A stretch of DNA of 64,000 nucleotides. Origin: an uncultured Eggerthellaceae bacterium (GTDB lineage: Bacteria; Actinomycetota; Coriobacteriia; Coriobacteriales; Eggerthellaceae). This document shows, one piece after another, positions 53,391 through 62,349 of this stretch. The stretch spans positions 62,001 to 126,000 of the forward strand of contig CAKTUD010000004.1 of the NCBI GenBank assembly GCA_934617425.1. Reading direction: 5' to 3'. Position numbers and translations under genes: made by a program. A model generated the notes under the pieces. That model searched no databases, was not told the DNA's origin, and saw nothing but the letters and a program-made list of their open reading frames with translations. How positions within the stretch are numbered: position 1 is the first letter of the stretch; each line of letters begins with the position of its first letter.

Positions 53391-53928
53391 TGAGTTTAAG
53401 GCGCGGGTCCTTTCGCTTCCTCTTTCGCGCGAGGACGCTGCCTCGCTTCACGCGGGCGATGCCTGTATGCTTACGGGCTGTCTCTATACGCTTCGCGATG
53501 CGGGGCATATGCGGCTGATGGAGGAGATGGGCGAAGCGGGCGGTGAGCTTCCTTACGACCTCGATGGACAGGCCATATTCTATGCCGGTCCCACTCCTCC
53601 CGCAGCAGGACGGCCGTTTGGTGCCATCGGTCCCACCACCGCGTCGCGTATGGACTTTGCTGCCCCTGGTCTGTATCGTGCAGGCATTCGTGCAACGATC
53701 GGCAAAGGACACCGCAATGCAGAAGTCAGGGATGCTTGCAAGGAAACGGGCGGCATTTATTTCGTGGCTGTTGGCGGCGTCGCCGCCTATCTGGCTAAAT
53801 GCGTGAAAAGCTCTCAGGTTGTCGCTTATGACGATTTGGGGACCGAGGCCTTGCGTCGCATAGAGGTTGTTGATTTCCCTGTTTTTGTCGGGATCGACAC
53901 CGAGGGCAACGATATTTACGATTTCTAG
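53380..53928 (+). CDS. Class I fumarate hydratase beta subunit
   Basis: 182 residues, overlapping the alpha gene by 11 bases. AGDACMLTGCLYTLRDAGHMRLMEEM, GPTPPAAGRPFGAIGPTTASRMD and IGKGHRNAEVRDACKETGGIYFVAVGGVAAYLA are the beta-subunit signature (TtdB/FumA C-terminal domain). It completes the heterodimeric dehydratase. The overlap implies translational coupling and equal amounts of both subunits. Confidence 0.93.
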   Translation: MSSDEFKARVLSLPLSREDAASLHAGDACMLTGCLYTLRDAGHMRLMEEMGEAGGELPYDLDGQAIFYAGPTPPAAGRPFGAIGPTTASRMDFAAPGLYRAGIRATIGKGHRNAEVRDACKETGGIYFVAVGGVAAYLAKCVKSSQVVAYDDLGTEALRRIEVVDFPVFVGIDTEGNDIYDF

Positions 53929-53943
53929 AATTGATGAGAGAGC

Positions 53944-54660
53944 ATGAAAACCGAGAACGAAGCGAAGGTTAGCGTCGACGGCGGCGTTTTCATCACCTTC
54001 GAAGGAGGCGATGGCGCCGGAAAGTCGACTCATATGCGTTTTCTGGCCGATCAGCTCGCTGCTTGCGGCTTCGAGGTTCTGAAGTTGCGCGAGCCGGGCG
54101 GTACCGCAGTGGGTGAGCAACTTCGTGGGATTGTGCTCGATCCGGCAAATGACGACATCTCTGACATGTGCGAGCTTTACATTTACGAGGCGGCTCGCGC
54201 TCAGCTGGTTTCTCAGGTGATCAAGCCAGCTCTTCAGCGTGGTGCCGTTGTCATATGCGACCGTTTTATCGATTCTACCGTCGCCTATCAGGCTTTTGGG
54301 CGGGGTCTGGATAGGAAGGCGGTTGATGCTGCAAACGTTTTCGCTTGCCAAGGTATACATCCGACACGTACGATTTTCATGTCTTTGGGTTCCGACGCTT
54401 CGGTCGGGCTTGCCCGCGCCAAGGAAGACCATGCTGCCGATAGGCTCGAGCTCGCCGGCCTCGAGTTTCACCGCCGCGTTGCCCGAGGGTATGCGGTACT
54501 TGCCGCCGAAGAACCCGAGCGTTTTCGCACGGTGATTGCTTCGGAGCGGCGCTCCGATACCGCCCGTGCGGTTTTCGAGCAAGTTGCCGACTTGTTCCCC
54601 GAGGTTGATCCGAACGGCATCCACTTCGATTCGCTTGATGTTGGCTTGGGCGGGCGATAA
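53944..54660 (+). CDS. tmk: Thymidylate kinase
   Basis: 238 residues. P-loop FEGGDGAGKSTHMRFLADQL, REPGGTAVGEQLR, CDRFIDSTVAYQAFGRGLD and the lid region RAKEDHAADRLELAGLEFHRRV mark TMP kinase. About 12 extra residues precede the usual start and about 20 extend the C-terminus. It phosphorylates dTMP to dTDP. It opens a tmk-holB-ricT operon, a gene order shared with Bacillus, and its stop lies one base before the holB ATG. Confidence 0.94.
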   Translation: MKTENEAKVSVDGGVFITFEGGDGAGKSTHMRFLADQLAACGFEVLKLREPGGTAVGEQLRGIVLDPANDDISDMCELYIYEAARAQLVSQVIKPALQRGAVVICDRFIDSTVAYQAFGRGLDRKAVDAANVFACQGIHPTRTIFMSLGSDASVGLARAKEDHAADRLELAGLEFHRRVARGYAVLAAEEPERFRTVIASERRSDTARAVFEQVADLFPEVDPNGIHFDSLDVGLGGR

Positions 54661-54661
54661 G

Positions 54662-55795
54662 ATGGCTGACGTTTTCGAAAGGGTTGTGGGTCAGGCGCAG
54701 GTTCGCGAGTTCTTACGCACGAGCGTAAGAACGGGGCGCGTGTCGCAGTCGTATTTGTTTTGCGGCCCCGTTGGCGCTGGGAAGACGCAGGCTGCGTTCG
54801 CTCTTGCAAAGGCGCTGCTTTGCAAGAGCGGCGGGGACGATTCTTGCGACATATGCAATCGCGTCGGCAGGCGAAAACATCCCGACGTGCATTTTTATCA
54901 GCCTGAAAGCGCAAACGGCCAATATCTGGTCGAGCAGATACGCGATATCGTCGCCGACGTTTCCCTTGCGCCGATTCAAGCGGATAAAAAAATATACATT
55001 CTCGACCGCATTGATCGTATGGCCGATTCTGCGGCGAACGCTTTTTTGAAAACGCTGGAGGAACCGCCCGACGACGTCGTGATGATCCTTTTGGCAGCCT
55101 CGCGTGAAAGCGTTTTGCCTACTATCGTCTCGCGTTGCCAGGTGGTCCCGTTTCGCACCATCCCCGCTAGCGAATCGGCGAAAATTGTGGAGCAGAATAC
55201 CGGCGCGTCTTTCGAGACGTCCCGAATGGCGTTGGAGGCTTGCGGTGGCTCGATCGAGCGCGCCGTGGCTTTTTTGGGCTCGAACGAACGGTTGGAGTTC
55301 AGGCGCACGGTTTTGCAGCTGATCGGGGGCTTGCGCAACGCCGAGGCTTGGGATATCGTGCTCGCGGCACGCGATTTGACCGTGCAGATCAAAGCTCCGC
55401 TCGACGTCGTTAGAGCGAAGCAAGAGGCGGAGATAGCCGAGAACGCCGATTTTTTGGCAAAGTCCGCCATTCGCCAAATCGAGGCACGCAACAAACGTGC
55501 GCTTACGGCTGAAACGCGCGAATCTTTGCGCCAGCTCACCTCCATCGCGCGCTCTTTTCTGCGCGATGTCCTCGTTGTTTGCTCGGGGGCGCCCGAGCTG
55601 GTGATAAACAGCGACGTGAGCGATCTTATCGAAGACACGGCTGCGCATACCGACGCTGCGCGTCTTAGTCGTGCGTTTGATGCAGTATCCCGTTGTGATA
55701 GCGCGCTCGACTATAATGTATCTTCTGAGACGTGCATCGACGCGTTGTTTTTTGAGATAAGAGAGGCACTGTATGGTTCGCATAGCGCCTGTTAG
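54662..55795 (+). CDS. holB: DNA polymerase III delta' subunit
   Basis: 377 residues. P-loop FCGPVGAGKTQAAFALAKALLC is followed by the zinc-type Cys region CKSGGDDSCDICNRV and HPDVHFYQPES. The sensor region is YILDRIDRMADSAANAFLKTLEEPP and the SRC motif is in TIVSRCQVVPFRT. Delta' is part of the clamp loader that puts the sliding clamp on DNA. The start one base after tmk fits the normal N-terminus (VFERVVGQAQVREFL). Overlaps ricT by 23 bases. Confidence 0.93.
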   Translation: MADVFERVVGQAQVREFLRTSVRTGRVSQSYLFCGPVGAGKTQAAFALAKALLCKSGGDDSCDICNRVGRRKHPDVHFYQPESANGQYLVEQIRDIVADVSLAPIQADKKIYILDRIDRMADSAANAFLKTLEEPPDDVVMILLAASRESVLPTIVSRCQVVPFRTIPASESAKIVEQNTGASFETSRMALEACGGSIERAVAFLGSNERLEFRRTVLQLIGGLRNAEAWDIVLAARDLTVQIKAPLDVVRAKQEAEIAENADFLAKSAIRQIEARNKRALTAETRESLRQLTSIARSFLRDVLVVCSGAPELVINSDVSDLIEDTAAHTDAARLSRAFDAVSRCDSALDYNVSSETCIDALFFEIREALYGSHSAC

Positions 55796-57395
55796 ACTTG
55801 CATATAATCCGAAAACCCTTTGGTTCGACGCGCGTGATCTTGCGCTTTCGCCAGGCGACGCCGTGGTGGTTTTGACCGCTCGCGGCTTGGAGTTCGGCCA
55901 CGTCGACGAGGATGTGTTCGAAGGGACTCAGGCGCAGATTTCGAGCCTCAAATCCCCTCTGAAGCCCGTGCGTCGCGTTGCTACCGAAGAAGATGAGGCG
56001 CGCGCACTTGAGCTCGAACAGCAAAGCCGCGAGGCTCTTCCTGTGTTTCGCCAGCTCGCAGCCGAGAAGGCGCCCGACATGAATCCTGTTTCCGTCGAGT
56101 TTCTCTTCGATGGCGATAAAGCCGTGTTCTATTTCGAATCCGATGAACGCATCGACTTTCGTGATTTGGTGCGTGATTTAGCAGCACGATTCCACATACG
56201 CGTGGATATGAAGCAGATTGGCGTGCGTGACGAGGCGCGCATGGTGGGCGGTCTTGGCCATTGCGGGCAAGAGCTATGCTGCCGTCGATTGGGCGGCGAG
56301 TTCAACCCGGTTTCCATTCGCATGGCGAAAGAACAGGGGTTGTCTCTCAACCCGCAAAAAATTTCAGGCTTGTGCGGGCGGCTGATGTGCTGCTTGCGCT
56401 ACGAATACGATGCCTACAAGGATTTCCACGGCCGTGCGCCCAAGAAAAACGCCAAGATAAGCACGCCCGACGGCGAGGGCAAGGTCGTTGACATGGATGT
56501 GCCGCGCGAGACCATCTCCATAGCGATTGAAGGCGAAAAGCCCGTTGTTGTTCCGCTTTCCGATATGGATACCGAAGGGGATTCCTCGCGCCCCAACGCT
56601 GTTGGCGAGGATGCCTGGGAGCGTGCTCATTCTTCGAAAGAAGAGGAGCGGCTGGGCGGTTCTATGTTCCTTACCTCGCAGCTTACCGAAAAAGACACGC
56701 TGGCCGATCCGACCGAGGTTCGTCAGGTTGGCGGATCGCGCAAGTCGAAAAAGCAGGCTTCGAGCAGTCGCTCCTCGCGTCAGCGCGGCAAGCAGCACGA
56801 GAGCGAAGCTACCCCTGTTCAGCATAAGCAGCGTCGCCGCCGCTCGACCAAGTTGGGAGCCGACGGCACTACTAGCACAGTTGAGAACGCTCGCGTGGGC
56901 GAGTCGTCTCGTGCGGCGGGAAGCGCCGGCGGCGCACAGGGGGAGACGTCCCAGCATGCGCGCGGGGCAGATGCTTCTTCGTCGAGCCATCGCCGTAGGC
57001 GGCGCAGTTCGTCAGGCGATAGGGCGCAGGTGCGCAAGCCCGAGGGCGAACCGGGCGCAAAGCAAGCGGCCGCTTCATCGGCTCCGGGAAGGAATTCTTC
57101 TGCATTGCGCGCAAGGGAAGGTGCGGGTTCCGAGGCGTCTTCTCCCGAACGAGCCAAACAACGAAGCGGGCAAAAACGGCGTTCGGGCAAACCCCGTCCG
57201 CAGCAAGCTCGGGACAAGCAAGACGCCAAGCGCACTCCTGCTCCTGAAGGTTCTGGGCCCGCGAACAAAGAAGGAGCTTCTTCTTCGCATCGTCGTCCCC
57301 GAAGGCGCTCGTCTGGTTCAAGAGAGGCTCAAGCTGGCGGTTCTCGGCAAAACGGCAAATCGGGCGACTCTTTGCAAGGTGGCGCCGACAACTAG
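55773..57395 (+). CDS. ricT: RicT/YaaT (PSP1 domain) protein with long basic disordered tail
   Basis: 540 residues. Residues 1-270 are the PSP1/YaaT domain: VEFLFDGDKAVFYFESDERIDFRDLVRDLAARFHIRVDMKQIGVRDEARMVGG, then Cys motifs CGQELCCRR and CGRLMCCLRYEYDAY, which hold an Fe-S cluster in the Bacillus Ric (Y) complex that directs RNase Y processing. Residues about 320-540 are low-complexity Ser/Arg/Lys/Gly, with two near copies of SSHRRxRRRSSG (around residues 400 and 502). The tail is not usual in the family and could bind RNA. The tmk-holB-ricT order matches Bacillus. Confidence 0.9.
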   Translation: MVRIAPVRLAYNPKTLWFDARDLALSPGDAVVVLTARGLEFGHVDEDVFEGTQAQISSLKSPLKPVRRVATEEDEARALELEQQSREALPVFRQLAAEKAPDMNPVSVEFLFDGDKAVFYFESDERIDFRDLVRDLAARFHIRVDMKQIGVRDEARMVGGLGHCGQELCCRRLGGEFNPVSIRMAKEQGLSLNPQKISGLCGRLMCCLRYEYDAYKDFHGRAPKKNAKISTPDGEGKVVDMDVPRETISIAIEGEKPVVVPLSDMDTEGDSSRPNAVGEDAWERAHSSKEEERLGGSMFLTSQLTEKDTLADPTEVRQVGGSRKSKKQASSSRSSRQRGKQHESEATPVQHKQRRRRSTKLGADGTTSTVENARVGESSRAAGSAGGAQGETSQHARGADASSSSHRRRRRSSSGDRAQVRKPEGEPGAKQAAASSAPGRNSSALRAREGAGSEASSPERAKQRSGQKRRSGKPRPQQARDKQDAKRTPAPEGSGPANKEGASSSHRRPRRRSSGSREAQAGGSRQNGKSGDSLQGGADN

Positions 57396-57479
57396 GTGCG
57401 TCGTCGTGTGCGGCTCCGGCTACGTTGTCCACGCACGGTGTTTGATCTCGGGAGCGGCTCGAAACAAGGAGATGATCTC

Positions 57480-57638
57480 GTGGCTTCGTTCGTTATGGAT
57501 ATCGAGGAACTGGAAAAGAACGTGAAGGCCGTTCTCTCTGAGGTGTATCACAGCGGAGACGAATTGATCGTGACGCGCAAAGATAGACCCTGGGTGAAAA
57601 TAGTTGCCGCCGACGAAGATGCGCTCGAAAAGGAATAA
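57480..57638 (+). CDS. Phd/YefM-like short protein
   Basis: 52 residues from a GTG start with AAGGAG eight bases upstream. The sequence MDIEELEKNVKAVLSEVYHSGDELIVTRKDRPWVKIV resembles the N-terminal DNA-binding half of Phd/YefM antitoxins (helix, then VTRxxxPWVxI strand). The toxin-binding C-terminal half is missing and there is no toxin gene next to it: ricT is upstream and pncB starts 42 bases downstream. It may be a stand-alone regulator or a decayed antitoxin. An upstream extension of the frame to 57396 has no support. Confidence 0.62.
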   Translation: MASFVMDIEELEKNVKAVLSEVYHSGDELIVTRKDRPWVKIVAADEDALEKE

Positions 57639-57680
57639 AGTCATTTGCCTATAAAAGGGAAAGCGCAAGGAAGCGATTGC

Positions 57681-59129
57681 ATGAATATGGACTACGCATT
57701 GTTCACCGATTTGTACCAAGTTACCATGGCTCAAGGCTATTGGGAGCACGGCATGGCTGACACCGAGGCGTGCTTTCACATGTATTTCCGCGACTACCCC
57801 TTCAAGGGAGGTTACGCGGTCGCTTGCGGCATGGATCAACTTGCCGAGTTGGTGGAGTCGTGCAGGTTCAGCAGCGATGACATCGAGTATCTGCGTTCGC
57901 TCAAGGCTCCCGGTGGCGGTGATTTGTTCAAGCCCGATTTCCTCGATTACCTGGCCGATTTCGAGCTGAACGTCGATATCGATGCCGTTCGCGAGGGCAC
58001 TATCGTTTTCCCGAACGAACCGTTGGTCCGCGTGACGGGAAATATCCTTGATTGCCAGCTTATTGAGACGCCGCTTTTGAATTGCGTGAATTTCGAGACG
58101 CTTATCGCAACGAAGGCGGCGCGCATTTGCCAGGCGGCGGAAACCCCGGTTGCGGAGTTCGGCCTTAGACGCGCGCAAGGCATTGGCGGCTTGTGGGCCT
58201 CCCGCGCTGCTGTCGTGGGTGGATGCGCTTCCACATCGAATATCCTTGCAGGAAAAGAGTACGGCATTCCTGTATCGGGCACGCACGCTCATTCGTGGGT
58301 GATGTCGTTTCCCGATGAGCTTACCGCTTTTCGCGCGTATGCGAAGTCCTTCCCGACCAATTGCGTGCTGTTGGTAGACACCTACGACGTCGAGCAGGGC
58401 ATCAAAAACGCCATTACCGTCGGCCTCGAGATGAAGGCGCGCGGCGAGCGTTTGTCGGGCATTCGCATCGATTCGGGCGACTTGGCGTGGGAATGCAAGA
58501 TGGCGCGCCGCATGCTCGACGAAGCGGGACTTACCGATTGCGGCGTCGTTCTTTCCAATGATTTGGACGAATATCTTATTCGCTCTATCCGCGATGAGAG
58601 CGCAGTCGTCGCATCTTGGGGTGTCGGTACCAAGTTGGCATCGGCTTACGATCAGCCTACGCTTGGCGGTGTGTACAAGCTGAGCGCCACGCGTAAGCCA
58701 GGTGGGGAATGGGTCGACCATCTGAAGATCACGGGGTCTGCCACGAAGCTCACCACCCCCGGCGTGCTCGATGTTCGTCGTTATTATTACGACAACGGAA
58801 AGATCGCGGGCGACATGGTGTTCGATGTCAATCGCGAAGTGAATTCGAGTGAGGTCATCGTCGATCCCTTTGATGAGCTGCGGCAAAAGCATCTTGGCGG
58901 CAAGCACTACGAAACGCTTTTAAAGCCGCTTGCTCGGGCTGGCAAGGTGGTGCTTTCGGTCGACGATCGCGATGCCATGACCGCGCAAGCCTTCGCACGC
59001 GAAGGGATGGGGACGCTCGATGAAACCCAGAAGCGCATCATGAACCCGCATACGTATCCGGTTGGTCTCGAACGAGGCCTTTACGAGCGACGTCGCGATT
59101 TGGCGAAGCGCCTGCGCGGTCTCGATTAG
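57681..59129 (+). CDS. pncB: Nicotinate phosphoribosyltransferase
   Basis: 482 residues. LFTDLYQVTMAQGYWEHG at the start, FGLRRAQG, the phospho-His loop SGTHAHSWVMSF, RIDSGDLAWECKMARR and GVGTKLASAYDQPTLGGVYKL are the NAPRTase hallmarks. It converts nicotinate and PRPP to nicotinate mononucleotide using ATP in NAD salvage; nadE at 33152 carries out the last step. AAGGAAG lies upstream of 57681, and a second ATG is two codons further on. Confidence 0.94.
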   Translation: MNMDYALFTDLYQVTMAQGYWEHGMADTEACFHMYFRDYPFKGGYAVACGMDQLAELVESCRFSSDDIEYLRSLKAPGGGDLFKPDFLDYLADFELNVDIDAVREGTIVFPNEPLVRVTGNILDCQLIETPLLNCVNFETLIATKAARICQAAETPVAEFGLRRAQGIGGLWASRAAVVGGCASTSNILAGKEYGIPVSGTHAHSWVMSFPDELTAFRAYAKSFPTNCVLLVDTYDVEQGIKNAITVGLEMKARGERLSGIRIDSGDLAWECKMARRMLDEAGLTDCGVVLSNDLDEYLIRSIRDESAVVASWGVGTKLASAYDQPTLGGVYKLSATRKPGGEWVDHLKITGSATKLTTPGVLDVRRYYYDNGKIAGDMVFDVNREVNSSEVIVDPFDELRQKHLGGKHYETLLKPLARAGKVVLSVDDRDAMTAQAFAREGMGTLDETQKRIMNPHTYPVGLERGLYERRRDLAKRLRGLD

Positions 59130-59149
59130 AGCTAGAACGAGGAGAAAGC

Positions 59150-60082
59150 ATGTCTTGCGAACCCCAATGCAACCTCATCATCGACACTACGTGCGACTTG
59201 CCTTTCGAGCTTGTAGACGTGCCCGGCGTCGAGGTCATCAACTTCCCCTATATCATGGGCAACCGTGAGCATATCGACGACTTCTTCCAAACGATTTCCC
59301 CGAAGGAGTTCTACGCCTCGATGCGCAAGGGCGAAGTTCCCACCACGGCGCAGGTGCCCATAACTGCTTTCAGCGAAACGTTCATGCGCGCCATCGAAAG
59401 CGGCGTCCCTACGGTTTATCTAAGCTTTACCAGCGGGCTTTCGGGAAGCTACAACACGGCGGTTTTGGTGCGCGATCAGCTTGTTGCCGAACATCCTGAT
59501 GCCGAGCTTTACGTGGTCGATACCAAGCTCGCCTCCATCGCCGAAGGCTTGGTTGTCTACGAGGCGATTCACCAGCGCAGCCAAGGGCTTACCGCAAAGG
59601 AAATGGTCGAATGGGTTGAGGAAGCGCGCTATTTCGTGAACGAGATGTTCACGCTCGATTCGCTCGAGTGGCTCAAGCGCGGCGGCCGCATTCCCTCATC
59701 GGTCGCCTTTGCCGGCAGCAAGCTCGATGTGAAGCCTATGCTCGATATCGCTCTCGACGGAAGGCTGGGCATCGTCGGCGTTGCTCGTGGCCGCAAGAAG
59801 GCTATTCGTCAAATCGTCGATTATTATGCGAAGAATGCCGAATCTGACGGTTCGAGCAAGATGGTCATCATCGGTCACGCTGATTGTCCGAAAGACGCCG
59901 AGCGTTTGAAGAACGAGCTTTTGAAAGTTGACGATGCGTTGATGTTCATGGACGCGAACATCGGTCCGGTCATCGGTTCGCACGTCGGTCCCGGTATGCT
60001 GGCCATGGTCTTTTGGGGCCACGACTCGCGCGAGGCGACCACGGTTTCCGAGCGAATTGCGCGCAAGGTTCGTCGTCAGTAA
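59150..60082 (+). CDS. DegV family fatty-acid-binding protein
   Basis: 310 residues. IIDTTCDLPFELVD, VPTTAQVPITAFSETF, the conserved FTSGLSGSYNTAVLV and VYEAIHQRSQGLTAKEMVEWVEEAR, with SLEWLKRGGRIP, identify DegV. Members bind fatty acids, and those with FakA phosphorylate them for phospholipid synthesis; FakA is not in the window. Overall length is slightly above the usual 280. Starts 20 bases after pncB. Confidence 0.93.
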   Translation: MSCEPQCNLIIDTTCDLPFELVDVPGVEVINFPYIMGNREHIDDFFQTISPKEFYASMRKGEVPTTAQVPITAFSETFMRAIESGVPTVYLSFTSGLSGSYNTAVLVRDQLVAEHPDAELYVVDTKLASIAEGLVVYEAIHQRSQGLTAKEMVEWVEEARYFVNEMFTLDSLEWLKRGGRIPSSVAFAGSKLDVKPMLDIALDGRLGIVGVARGRKKAIRQIVDYYAKNAESDGSSKMVIIGHADCPKDAERLKNELLKVDDALMFMDANIGPVIGSHVGPGMLAMVFWGHDSREATTVSERIARKVRRQ

Positions 60083-60124
60083 AGTGCCGCCTTGGTGCGG
60101 GTGATTTTGAATACGAGGTTTCCA

Positions 60125-61222
60125 ATGGTTAAAAGCTATTTCTACGCCGGCAACGAAACCGTAGGCGCTTATGTGCGCGGCGTCTTGGCGGCGCATGACT
60201 GGGTTTGCGAGGATGCGCCCGAAGACGCCGAGGTCGTCATCACGTATTTCACGACGGTCACAGCGCTTGAGGACGAGTATTTCGGAACCGACGGCATCAT
60301 CAAGCGAGCAGCGCCCAAAGCCTTGCTCATCGATCTTTCGGCGTCAACGCCCAATTTCGCGCGCGATCTTTCCGCTGTGGCGCAGGTAAACGACATGCGT
60401 CCGGTCGAGGCGCCCATCGTGGTTTTGGACACGACGCGCGATAATGCTTTTTCCGATCCCGAAAACATCGCTGCCTTCGTAGCGGGCGACAAGAGCGATA
60501 TCGAGGCAGCTACTGCTGTTCTCGAGTTGATTATCGGCAACGCGCAGGTTGTGGGTGCTGCTGGTTCGGCCGTGCTGGCCCGCGCCGCGCTTGCTATCCA
60601 GGTTGCTGCGCAGATAATATCCGCAGTTGAGGCAGACGCCCTTTATCGTGCCATCCAGCACGATCCGGCTTCGGAGGGCGATATCGAGGGTAGCGCGGGC
60701 GCGGCTTCCCCCCATGCCGAGCAGGTGCTTTCCGCTGTTGCCGAGAAGCGCTTCTCGGGTACCTACACCATCGAGATGTTCATGGGCGAGATAGCGGCGG
60801 CGATGGCTGCTGCCGACGATGTCGAGTTGGTCCTTCCTCAGCTCGAGGCCGGCATGCGTGTGCTCGAGCTTTTGGCTGTTATCGGCGGTGTTGACATGTC
60901 GCCCGCTGCTTTGGCTCTTTTGTATCGCGACGAAGACGAGGTTCGCGCGGCGGGCTTGGATTGGTCGCGTGCAGCAGAATTCTATAGCGACGATTCGCAG
61001 CGTGACGATTCCGACGGTTCTGACAGCTACGATGATTACGAGGGCGCGGTGGAAGGCGCGCATGATCACGAATGCTGCGGCGGCCATCATCACGGTGAGG
61101 GCGAATGCTCGTGTGGCCACGACCACCATCACGAAGAAGACCCTTACGATGGAATCGGCTACGATGACGGTTATGCCGAGCGTGAATATCAGGACGCTGA
61201 CGATTTCTTCAGCGATCGCTAA
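60125..61222 (+). CDS. 6PGDH/HIBADH-like pseudoenzyme with His/Cys-rich tail
   Basis: 365 residues. Residues 1-270 follow the beta-hydroxyacid dehydrogenase layout: a short nucleotide-fold start, DAPEDAEVVITYF, ALLIDLSASTPNFARDL and a helical C-terminal domain (VGAAGSAVLARAALAIQVAAQIISAVEADALY). The NAD loop GxGxxG reads AGNETVG, the SGG motif is lost after VEAPIV, and the catalytic Lys (usual GQAAKLVNN) is absent. Residues 313-336 hold nine His and four Cys (HDHECC, HHH, CSC, HDHHH) in an acidic tail, a probable metal-binding region. The ATG at 60125 follows an ACGAGG site; a TTG at 60092 is less likely. Function unknown. Confidence 0.68.
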   Translation: MVKSYFYAGNETVGAYVRGVLAAHDWVCEDAPEDAEVVITYFTTVTALEDEYFGTDGIIKRAAPKALLIDLSASTPNFARDLSAVAQVNDMRPVEAPIVVLDTTRDNAFSDPENIAAFVAGDKSDIEAATAVLELIIGNAQVVGAAGSAVLARAALAIQVAAQIISAVEADALYRAIQHDPASEGDIEGSAGAASPHAEQVLSAVAEKRFSGTYTIEMFMGEIAAAMAAADDVELVLPQLEAGMRVLELLAVIGGVDMSPAALALLYRDEDEVRAAGLDWSRAAEFYSDDSQRDDSDGSDSYDDYEGAVEGAHDHECCGGHHHGEGECSCGHDHHHEEDPYDGIGYDDGYAEREYQDADDFFSDR

Positions 61223-61239
61223 TCTTTTTGGCTGCAGCG

Positions 61240-62205
61240 ATGACGGAAAATCTGCATGATGACCCGTGCAATTTGTGTCCGCGTTTGTGCGGCGCCGCTA
61301 GAAAGCATGGGGCGAAGGGCCTTTGCGGGGCGGATGGCATGTTACGTGTGGCGCGCGCGGCGCTTCATTTTTGGGAAGAGCCACCTCTTTCGGGCACGGC
61401 TGGTTCGGGTGCGGTGTTTTTCGTCGGGTGCCCGCTCGGTTGCGTTTATTGCCAGAATGCCGCAATCGCCAAGGGCGAGCATGGCGTTGTCGTAACCACG
61501 CAGCGTTTGGCGCAGATTTTTCTTGAGCTGCAAGCGAAAGGCGCCCTGAACATCAATTGCGTGACGCCTACGCATTATTCGCTTCAAATCAAAGAGGCTG
61601 TTTCGCTTGCGCGCGCGAATGGTCTTGAATTGCCGATTGTTTGGAACACTTCTAGCTATGAACGCGTTGGGGCTGTTCGTGCACTTGTCGATACGGTCGA
61701 CATCTACCTTGCCGACTTCAAGTATGCAAGTGCCGAGCCGGCGCGGTTGTATTCTCATGCCGAAACGTATCCCGAGGTTGCGCTGCGTGCGCTTGATGCC
61801 ATGGTTTCCGCCGTGGGCACGCCGACGTTCGACGAATACCACGGCGAGATGCGCATGACGCGCGGCGTGATCGTACGGCATTTGCTTTTGCCGGGCGGCC
61901 TGGATGACTCGATGCGCGTGGTGTCCCTTTTGCATGAACGTTACGGCAATAGCATCATGGTGTCGATCATGAATCAGTACACGCCGATTCTCGCAACCGA
62001 TGCGGCGGCGGGTGATGGACGCGCGCAAAAGGAGCTAGCCCTTCATCCCGAGCTTGCAAACAGCGTTCCCGATGAGGAATATGAGCGGCTTCTCGACTTC
62101 GCCGATTCTATCGGTATGGAGGATTATTTCTGGCAGGATGGCGCTGCTGCCAAGGAGAGCTTCGTGCCTGCTTGGGACGGCGAAGGCGTGCTTCTTGCGG
62201 AATGA
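61240..62205 (+). CDS. Radical SAM protein of the PflA/PflX-related group
   Basis: 321 residues. The [4Fe-4S] motif is CPLGCVYC in FFVGCPLGCVYCQNAAI. An N-terminal Cys set (CNLCPRLCGAARKHGAKGLCG) precedes it, typical of the PflX-like radical SAM family of uncharacterised activases. Downstream are NINCVTPTHYS, WNTSSYE and DIYLADFKYAS. These proteins often modify glycyl-radical or AMMECR1-type partners, and no such partner is adjacent. The ATG at 61240 (17 bases after the previous stop) lacks a clear ribosome-binding site, as does the TTG at 61228. Confidence 0.84.
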   Translation: MTENLHDDPCNLCPRLCGAARKHGAKGLCGADGMLRVARAALHFWEEPPLSGTAGSGAVFFVGCPLGCVYCQNAAIAKGEHGVVVTTQRLAQIFLELQAKGALNINCVTPTHYSLQIKEAVSLARANGLELPIVWNTSSYERVGAVRALVDTVDIYLADFKYASAEPARLYSHAETYPEVALRALDAMVSAVGTPTFDEYHGEMRMTRGVIVRHLLLPGGLDDSMRVVSLLHERYGNSIMVSIMNQYTPILATDAAAGDGRAQKELALHPELANSVPDEEYERLLDFADSIGMEDYFWQDGAAAKESFVPAWDGEGVLLAE

Positions 62206-62349
62206 CGCTATCTCGCGATCGCGGCGCGCGCGGACTCGAATGCCGAGGCAGCGAATTCCGCCTTGGGTTTTTGGCGGTTATCTTAGCAAAGGAATCTCGA
62301 CGTTCTATACTTCGGGAATCGGCGAAAATCAAAGGACGATCAAGCAGAT

